Shown one piece after another: positions 57,601-64,000 of a stretch of 64,000 nt of DNA. The stretch spans positions 276,665,501 to 276,729,500 of the forward strand of contig OX465599.1 in NCBI GenBank assembly GCA_950022295.1. Direction: 5' to 3'. A program made the translations under genes and the position numbers. The notes under the pieces were generated by a model. It worked only from the letters and a program-made list of their open reading frames with translations, was not told where the DNA came from and did no database searches. Within the stretch, counting starts at the first letter, position 1. The number at the start of each line of letters is the position of its first letter. Source of the stretch: Bromus sterilis (Eukaryota > Streptophyta > Magnoliopsida > Poales > Poaceae).

Positions 57601-58689
57601 CGTGCACTGGGGCAACGCCAGGGGCACCAGAGCTTGCGCTGCGTCGACCATGGCGGCGGCAGAGCTCTGCTCTCATGGTGGAAGTGGCTAGAGGAGGAGT
57701 GGAAAGATTCAAGGCGAGTGGAAATGCTCACCAGAAGGTGGTGAATGCGATGGCACCGGCGGTGGAGACGGGGAGGCAACAATGGCGACGAATTTGGCGG
57801 TGGTCTTCTCGGCGGCCGGCGAGAACTCGATGAAGAATCCGGCGGCTCGGGGTCGAATTGGCTCGCGATCTTCCGCACGGTGATGAAGACGAAGGCGGCG
57901 AGGAGGAAGGACAGCTTGGTGCGGCCTGGAGGTGACGATGGTCACGCGTTCTTCACGGCATGGCGACGGCGGCGCTCGGGTCGTCGTCGGGCTCATCGCA
58001 GGAGTGAGAGGGAGAGGCTCTGGAGGGGAGGAATGGAGGCGTGGCACTCGGGTGCGTCTCCAGGGGCATGTAGAAGGGACGGGGAGGGCAGGTGGAGGCT
58101 GGGGAGACGACGCCGTGCCCGGCTATCTCGGTGGCATTCTACCGAGCAGCTTGGAGGCGCGGGGAGGAAGACGATAGGGGAGGGGTCCAGGTGGGCTGGA
58201 CTGGGCCAGAAGAGGTGGGCCTCGCCTAGGCGCCAGGTAAGTTTTCTGTTCTTTTCTTTTCTGTTTTCTTTTCTGTAATATGTTGGCCATGCTAAAAAAA
58301 TAGCCAGTCATTTTTAAAAATGCTGAAACTTTTTATATGGCCTCATATTATAATAGAGTAGCTACTTATAAAGTTTGGCACTTTTTAAAAATCAAATCAT
58401 TTGAACTTTAATTCAAATGGGGGTTTAAATTTAATTCCATGCTCCTGTTTGAATATTTGAAAAATCTATGAGCATGGGGTGGGTCACACATCACTTGATA
58501 TGTGATCACACTCATTTATAAGACTTTTCAAAAATGCAAAGGGAATTTTTGGAGAAACTTTTTATCTGGCCTTTTGAATTAATTTATCTGGGGGTTGTTC
58601 TCTCTCCCATTTTGATTTCTTTTGAAAATTTTATCATGATGCAAAGGCCTAAGCTTACCCTAGCACATACCTAAGTTGGGGTTCTGACA
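54631..58689 (-). repeat. 5' LTR of element T
   Basis: This is collinear with 48421-52481 over its whole length with only scattered substitutions and small indels. The apparent frames in it repeat those of the other LTR and are not genes. Confidence 0.88.
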
Positions 58690-58694
58690 CCCCC

Positions 58695-59992
58695 CTTCGC
58701 CTATATTTACCCCCCGTGACGGAAACCCTCAGGACGAATTCCTTTTTCTCGATCTTGCCTCTGTTCCGCCGCCGCCGCCGTTTCAAGATCGGGGCTGCCT
58801 GGTGAAGCTGCTCCGGCACCCTGCCGGGAGAAGCTACCCCCTTCGGGAGACCATCCATAGCCATGGACGCCTCCCGTATGTACCATGAGTAGTTCCCCTT
58901 GGACCATGGGTCCGTGACAAGTAGCTATGTGATCTATCTCTCCCTCTTTTGCGCTTCCACTTTCGAGACCTCGTGAGCTGCCTCACATGATCGAGGCACC
59001 TTTGTAATTTTCTCCTGTTGCTATGCTGAGTTTGTTGGGATCTTATGGATTATGAGACTATGTTCAGATTTTGATGAGTAATATATTTGGTTCTTCTCTT
59101 TTGTATTTTGTTCTTGAGTAAATTCTTGCATGTTCTCCGTTGCGATATTTGCTTTGGCCAAGTATTTTATTTGCAACTCCAAGAGAGAGTGTTATGCTCG
59201 ATTGTGGGTTCAGCCCCTTGATGTCTAGCTTGAGTGACAGAAACATGAGACTAGGGGATGTGCTGTTGCCACCAGGGATAAAACAACGGTGCTTGTACTT
59301 GGGGGTGCAAGGATTTTTTACTTTACGCGAAGTTCTTTTAATGCAATTGTCTGTTGTTTTGAGTTTACACTTTGGGTGGGATTCGCAACTTAATACCAGC
59401 AAGATGTTCTGGATAGACATCTCAAGGTGGATGATTCGTAGTAGATGCAGATTGTTTTCAGTCTACTTACCTTGGCGTACTGCCCATTGCTTTTGAGCCC
59501 TTCCTTTTTTTGCAGCATAGTTAGCATTGCGGTGCCTTCATAATCCTGTCAATTGCCCAACTGTGATTTGTTTACCTCGCTAGCACTTTTATCGTCTTTT
59601 GGGAGAGAGAGATCACTAGTGAAAATCGCGGGACCCCGGTCCATCTTCACATTATTGTTCACACTACCAATTTACTTTTAGTATTTACTTTTCCGTTGCT
59701 ATCACTATCATTATTATCTCTTGCATTAATCCTTTGTAAACAGCAAGGCCGGAGGAATTGACAACTCCTCTGTACTCGTTGGGAGCAAAGTTATTTGTAT
59801 CTGTGTGCAGGTCCAGGTGAAGTTAGCAACCTAGGCTGTGAATGGCGCCATTGATCACTTTACCACCTACTTGTATCTCTTGAGTCCTACTGGAGACAAT
59901 CTAAACCTTAGCATCTTCGCTAAGGGAAACTTCCCGTTGTGCTACATCAAACCTTCCACTTGGGGTAACCAACGAGGGGCGAGAAGCCATCA
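58695..59992 (+). repeat. 3' LTR of element C, remainder
   Basis: This continues from 48420. TATATTTA (58702-58709) begins 8 bp after the T target duplication, so T separates the U3 hairpin from its TATA box. It ends GCCATCA at 59992. Confidence 0.85.
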
Positions 59993-59997
59993 ACGAC

Positions 59998-61305
59998 TGA
60001 AAGATAAAAAAGAGCAAAGTAAAAGGCACTTAGGAGTAACAAGTGGCCCGATCCTTTTGAACAAAGGAGAGGCCTAGCAACTGAAATTAAAAAAGCTAAA
60101 GGGTTTTTGAGGACACACGGGAGAAATAGTCATGTGCTTTCGCCATATTCCGTATCGGTATTATGTGACGTGCTGATAAGTGTTGAGTGGGTGGATCTAT
60201 GCTAGTACACCCTCTAGACTAAGATAAGTTCACTCTTATGATTAAACACCTTGCAAGCATCCACAAATACAAGATAGTAATTAAGGCAAAATCCTAACCA
60301 TAGCAATACGATCGTTGATCCATTGTTCCCTTGTGCAAAAGTGTGCGAACTGGGGTTCAGGTTTCTGTCACTCCGGCAACCCACCGTAAGCATACTTTGT
60401 ACACAATGTATTCCCCTAGGTCCTTAATAAGGCGAAGTGTTGAGTGTTCGACTCACACAACACCACTAGGAAAATAACAAAACAACTTAAATATCAAACA
60501 ACACATATTACTTCAACATCATATGACTACTAACAACTAGACTTCTCCCATGTCCTCAAGAACTAAAGTAACTACTCACAAGACATAAAAGAGATCATGA
60601 TCAGTGTGGATAAATAGATGATAAACAATCTGGACACAATGATAATTCTCCAACAAAACTCAATAGCATTTATCACACGGTAGTAATCAACACTGGTAGG
60701 GTGGAGAGGATATATAGTACGGATTACAACACAAGATAAAATTGTGAGGTGAGATTGGATGGTGGTGGAGATGGTGCCGATGTTGGGGATGATATTGATG
60801 ATGATCTCGATGATGCCCGTGATGATGGTGATGACGATGGCGATGATCTCCCCTTTCGGGAGGTGTTCTCCCCGGCGGAATCTACCCGCCGGGGATGTCT
60901 TTTCTCCTTTGTAGGTTTCCGCCACGGAGCGACGGCGGAACTCCGAAAACTCTCTCTTTTTAGGGTTTCCGATATGTGTGTGATATATAGGCCAAAGGGG
61001 GGAGCCGGGAGTGGCCCCAGGGGTCCAGGGGTCCAGGGGTCCAGGCGCCCTCCTCTTGGGCGTGTCTTCGTCATTCTTCCGAAAAATACCCTCCGTCGAT
61101 TTTCAGGTAATTTGGAGGTATTCTTCTTCAGCAACTCAGCGTCCACTTTTTACCGCTGAATCCTGCGTCTGCTGCTTCGGCATCAGAAAGTTGCAAACCG
61201 TGTAAAATAAGTCAAAACAACATAAGAACAGCATCATAACATGAAACATATCAATGAATAAGATAGAATTACTATATAAAATAGTGATGCATTTTGGACG
61301 TATCA
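59998..61305 (-). repeat. 5' LTR of A1, U3-R part
   Basis: This is collinear with 29520-30886 of the 3' LTR. The TATA box is at 60984-60989. The GC hairpin found in the 3' LTR is missing here, with GGGGTCCA repeated in tandem (about 61018-61043) beside the gap. It starts TGATACGTCC at 61305, followed by TSD GCATC. Confidence 0.85.
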
Positions 61306-61310
61306 GCATC

Positions 61311-61977
61311 CCCAAGCTTAGACGCTTGAGTCTCCTTGAATATTTATTGGTGATGCATGGGGGCATCCCCAAGCTTGAGCGTTTGACACTCCCGGATCTT
61401 CTTTCATCATCTTATTTCGCACACTTGAAAACTCCCTTCATACATAACTCATCATAAGCTGATTAGAGAGGTTAGTACCCTTAATAAAATATTTTTTCTC
61501 TACTGGAAATAAAAATGTTCTTTAAGAGATACTGTTTCTCAAGATTGCCAAAAAGATTTTGCACAGAAAAAGCAAGCTTATTGTTTGCAAAAGTGAGGAA
61601 AGGCAAAACGTGGCAGAATCTGTGAAAAACCGAACAGCAGGTATTAAATAATTTTTCGGGGTACTTATGCAACTCAAATAAAAAAACTCAGAACATATGA
61701 AAGTTTCACAATTGTATAGATCATGATGTGTAAAAAATTCAGCTTAAAAAGATGAATTGATGATTTTTTTTGATTTTTCCGTCAAGCAGACAAAATCTGT
61801 TTTCGGACAACATGTCACAAGTTTTGCTTCTGTTATCATTAGAGGCTAGAACTTGGCACAAAGCTTAAAAATAAAGATACAATGATGTTGCTACAGTAGT
61901 AACAATCATCAATACCACTAAAAACAGAAGTAAAAACATCTTGGGTTGCCTCCCAACAAGCGCTTTATTTTAAGCCT
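61311..61977 (-). other. Noncoding internal domain of element E, 5' part
   Basis: This is the continuation of 29370 across A1. It holds the second hairpin of the twin pair (about 61349-61370) and, next to gag, the stem-loop TTGGG, AGGCAA, CCCAA (about 61931-61946, minus strand). No gene is seen. Confidence 0.6.
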
Positions 61978-62846
61978 TTAAGCTAGGCATAAAGCAAAAA
62001 AGAAGATTGAAAGGTCCCCGAGATCATCGGAGTTATTAAAACCTTCAAATTGATTTTCAACAATCTCGTTCTTCTTCTTCCTAGGAAATAGGTACTTAAC
62101 TTTTGCTTTTCCACGTAAGCATATGTGCCCCTTACCAATATCAATGAAGCCTTTCATAGCTCGGAGGAAGTCCCTTCCAAGCATGATGTTACTTTGGTTT
62201 GGTTCCATGACGAAGAAATCCATCGTTGCAACCCTATCAAGGAATGCAACTTGGAATCCTTTTACCTTTCCCTTAACCTCTGAAATATCTCCATTAGCAT
62301 GTTCATGATAAGATGAAAATTTATCCATGTCTAATTTCAAAGAATCATAAACTATTTTTGGCATTGTAGAAACCATGGATCCAATGTCACAAAAAGCAAG
62401 GAAGTCTTGGTTAGAGATGCTAATCCTAACAAAAGGATCCCAATCATCATCTATCTCCAACATTTCTTTCTTGTTGGACTTAAGTTCCTCTACTTTTCTC
62501 AAGTCTAGAGCAGCCATCCTCTTTTCAATAGTGGAAATTCTATCTATAACAGTATCAAAACTACGATCATAAACAAAATAACTAGATAGACCATGCAAAA
62601 TATCAAGAGCTCTAGCTTCATCACACTCTAAAAAGTCTCCTTTAGCTATAATATCAAGAGAGTGTTTACACCACTTAAAAATACCATGGTAAAAATTTCT
62701 AAGCACAATTTTATAGGTATCCAAGGCATAATTCTCATATATGCCTCAGAAATTCTGTCCAATGCCTTCTTCATATTTTCTCCATCCCTTTGACGGAAAT
62801 ATAGAACTTCCGATTCCCTCAAAGCACCAAGTCCTAACATGTTCAT
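61978..62846 (-). pseudogene. Shortened Gag-protease of element E (one frameshift)
   Basis: ATG 62846 (MNMLGLGALRESEVLYFRQ) aligns with the ORF in G. After MPWIP a frameshift near 62710 moves the reading frame to one open from about 62724 to 61978 (KIVLRNFYHGIFKWCKHS). The protease loop is FCDIGSMVSTMPKIVY and the downstream block IMLGRDFLRAMKGFIDI. It lacks the N-terminal half of Gag and a zinc knuckle, as in G, so the short form was already present before E and G separated. Confidence 0.8.
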
Positions 62847-62995
62847 CTAAACAAGAAGGACTACTAAAAGCAAGGTAAATAAATTTTTTGTGATTTTGAT
62901 ATAGGACACTAAGATAAAAACTGAAAGGTAAACTAATAAGACTAAAAAGCAAAGATAAAAGATAGTGTGCAACTCCCCTATCTTGGCACTCGGAG

Positions 62996-63013
62996 TCCCC
63001 GGCAACGGATCCA
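62996..63013 (-). promoter_or_regulatory. Primer-binding site of element E (mutated)
   Basis: The minus strand reads TGGATCCGTTGCCGGGGA: the usual GGCGCC has become GGATCC. It lies 10 nt after the 5' LTR end. Confidence 0.75.
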
Positions 63014-63023
63014 GAAATTTGCT

Positions 63024-64000
63024 TGATACGCGAGAGATGATAATGGCTTCTCTCCCTTCGTTGGTTACCCGAAGTGGAAGGTGAGATGTAGCGTAGCGGC
63101 AAATTTCCCTTGGTAAAGATACCAAAGTTGAGTGTCGACCAGTAGGACTCCGATAGTGATAAGTAGGTGGTGAAGCGAGCAACGCGCCATTTGAAATATT
63201 GCTCTCTTAACCTAGACCTGCACATTACACAAATAACTTTGCTCCCAACGAAGTTCAGAGAGGTTGTCAATCTCTCCGGCCTAGTTGTTTACAAAATATC
63301 AAACGCAAGGGATAATGATAATGGTGATAGCAGCTAGAAAGTAAAAGCAGAAAATAAAAGAGCGTGGAAGCAGCGATGAGAATATGGACCGGGGTCCCGT
63401 GATATTCACTAGTGATGTCTCTCTCCCAAAAGACGATAAAACTGCTATGCGAGGTAAACAAATCATAGCTGGGCAATTGACAGGATTAAAAACGCACCGC
63501 AATGCTAACTATGCTACAAAGAAAGGAAGAGGCTCAAAATCATGGGCGGTACGCCAAAATAAGTAGACCGAAATCCAACTGCATCTACTACTAATCATCC
63601 ACATTGAGACATCTATCCAGAACATCTCGCAGGTATTAAGTTACGAGTCCCACCCAAAGTGTAAACAATCCTTGCAACCGCGGTTACAAGCACCGTTGTT
63701 TTCCCCCTTGTGGCAACATCACACCCCCTAGACTCATGTTTTTGTCACTCAAGCTAGTCATCAGGGGGCATGAACCCACAATCGAGCATAACGTTCCCTC
63801 TTGGAGTCACTACCTACTACTTGTCCAAAGCAATAAACAGCAACGGAGAACATGCAAGAATTACTAAAGAACATAAATATAAAAGATAAGAACCAAATAT
63901 ATTGCTCAATCACAAACTGAACATAGTCTCATAATCCATCAGATCCCAGAAAACTCAGCATAGCAACAGTAGAAAATTACATATGTGCCTCGATCATGTA
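63024..64000 (-). repeat. 5' LTR of element E (cut by window end)
   Basis: In sense orientation it ends CGCGTATCA at 63024. 977 bp are visible and collinear with 18426-19450 of the 3' LTR. The U3 and start lie outside the window. Confidence 0.85.

Larger units (their letters stand above)
48421..58689 (-). mobile_element. Tekay-like LTR element T with 4.06-kb LTRs
   Basis: This is a complete minus-strand provirus with TSD CCCCC (48416-48420 and 58690-58694). The LTRs are 4061 and 4059 bp, and the internal region only 2.15 kb. It has an iMet-type PBS, gag, protease and a short pol tail, but no RT, RNase H or IN. By eye the LTRs differ by about one base in 90 over the first 780 bp, so this is a young insertion and the youngest level of the nest. 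The Tekay/Del assignment rests on Gag similarity from memory. Confidence 0.85.
41242..59992 (+). mobile_element. Non-autonomous Athila-like element C, split by T
   Basis: This plus-strand provirus lies in the 5' LTR of A1. LTRs are at 41242-42896 and 48058-48420 plus 58695-59992, with PBS, gag-PR, a noncoding domain and a polypurine tract (AAGCTTGGGGATGT before 48058). Flanks GTGAC (41237-41241) and ACGAC (59993-59997) are a decayed TSD. The undisturbed A1 3' LTR has GCGAC at this place, and each side differs from it by one base. There is no RT or IN. Confidence 0.85.
29371..61305 (-). mobile_element. Athila element A1 (formerly autonomous), split by B and C
   Basis: This is a minus-strand provirus with TSD GCATC at 29366-29370 and 61306-61310. 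Its 5' LTR (61305-59998 plus 41241-41085) is followed by PBS, gag, PR, RT, RNase H, IN, a third ORF, an untranslated region and the 3' LTR (30886-29371). Without insertions it is about 10.2 kb, normal for Athila. Gag is cut by B and the 5' LTR by C, and pol has several stops and a frameshift. It inserted in the arm of a hairpin in E. Confidence 0.88.
18426..64000 (-). mobile_element. Non-autonomous Athila-like element E, split by G and A1
   Basis: On the minus strand this contains the 5' LTR (from beyond 64000 to 63024), PBS (63013-62996), gag-PR (62846-61978), a noncoding domain in pieces (61977-61311, 29370-29265, 22136-20097) and the 3' LTR (20096-18426). Without its insertions it would be about 7.2 kb, like G. 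It sits in the protease region of D; the left flank is GCATT, and the matching TSD is outside the window. G and A1 inserted only about 100 bp apart in it. Confidence 0.8.

Overview
The window looks like a stretch of a large grass nuclear genome, most likely Pooideae (wheat, barley or oat relatives). It is almost entirely LTR retrotransposons, many inserted into one another. The evidence is Ty3/Gypsy Gag-Pol proteins of Athila, CRM and Tekay type, primer-binding sites for plant tRNAs, 5-bp target-site duplications (TSDs), a Tourist-like MITE, GC-rich grass-style LTR promoters, and no ordinary host gene that I can support. Family names come from memory of motifs, not from a search.

Left part (1-13.5 kb). 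The 3' portion of an unclassified LTR element (X, 378-aa ORF and 3' LTR) abuts an LTR fragment starting TGTGACGCCCCC on the minus strand. Next is a minus-strand CRM-type chromovirus remnant (K), in which one LTR lies between a pol 3' end and a PBS-gag start. Then come an AT-rich tract with a 0.5-kb duplication, carrying a solo LTR (7077-8430, TSD AATGT), small LTR fragments, and a 2.3-kb island I cannot assign.

Right part (13.5-64 kb) is one nest at least five levels deep, mostly built from a non-autonomous Athila-like family whose LTRs start TGATACG. Level 1 is element D (minus, 13502-18425, rest outside the window). Level 2 is element E (minus, 18426 to beyond 64000), inserted in the protease region of D. 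Level 3 holds two insertions in E: element G (plus, 22137-29264, TSD GCGAG), complete, and element A1 (minus, 29371-61305, TSD GCATC), a formerly autonomous Athila element with gag, PR, RT, RNase H and IN plus a third ORF. Level 4 holds two insertions in A1: chimeric element B (37523-40434, TSD GCATC) and element C (plus, 41242-59992). Level 5 is element T (minus, 48421-58689, TSD CCCCC), a Tekay-like gag-PR element with 4.06-kb LTRs, inserted in the 3' LTR of C.

D, E, G and C encode only Gag and protease, so they must have depended on enzymes from an A1-like partner. They share with A1 the tRNA-Asp-type PBS and a U3 hairpin (GGCGCGGCC, 8-nt loop, GGCCGCGCC) about 50 bp upstream of the TATA box. 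The most unusual object is B. It carries a copy of two insertion junctions found elsewhere in this window (the G/E and E/A1 boundaries), so it arose by copying this locus after G and A1 had inserted, and it now lies inside A1 itself.
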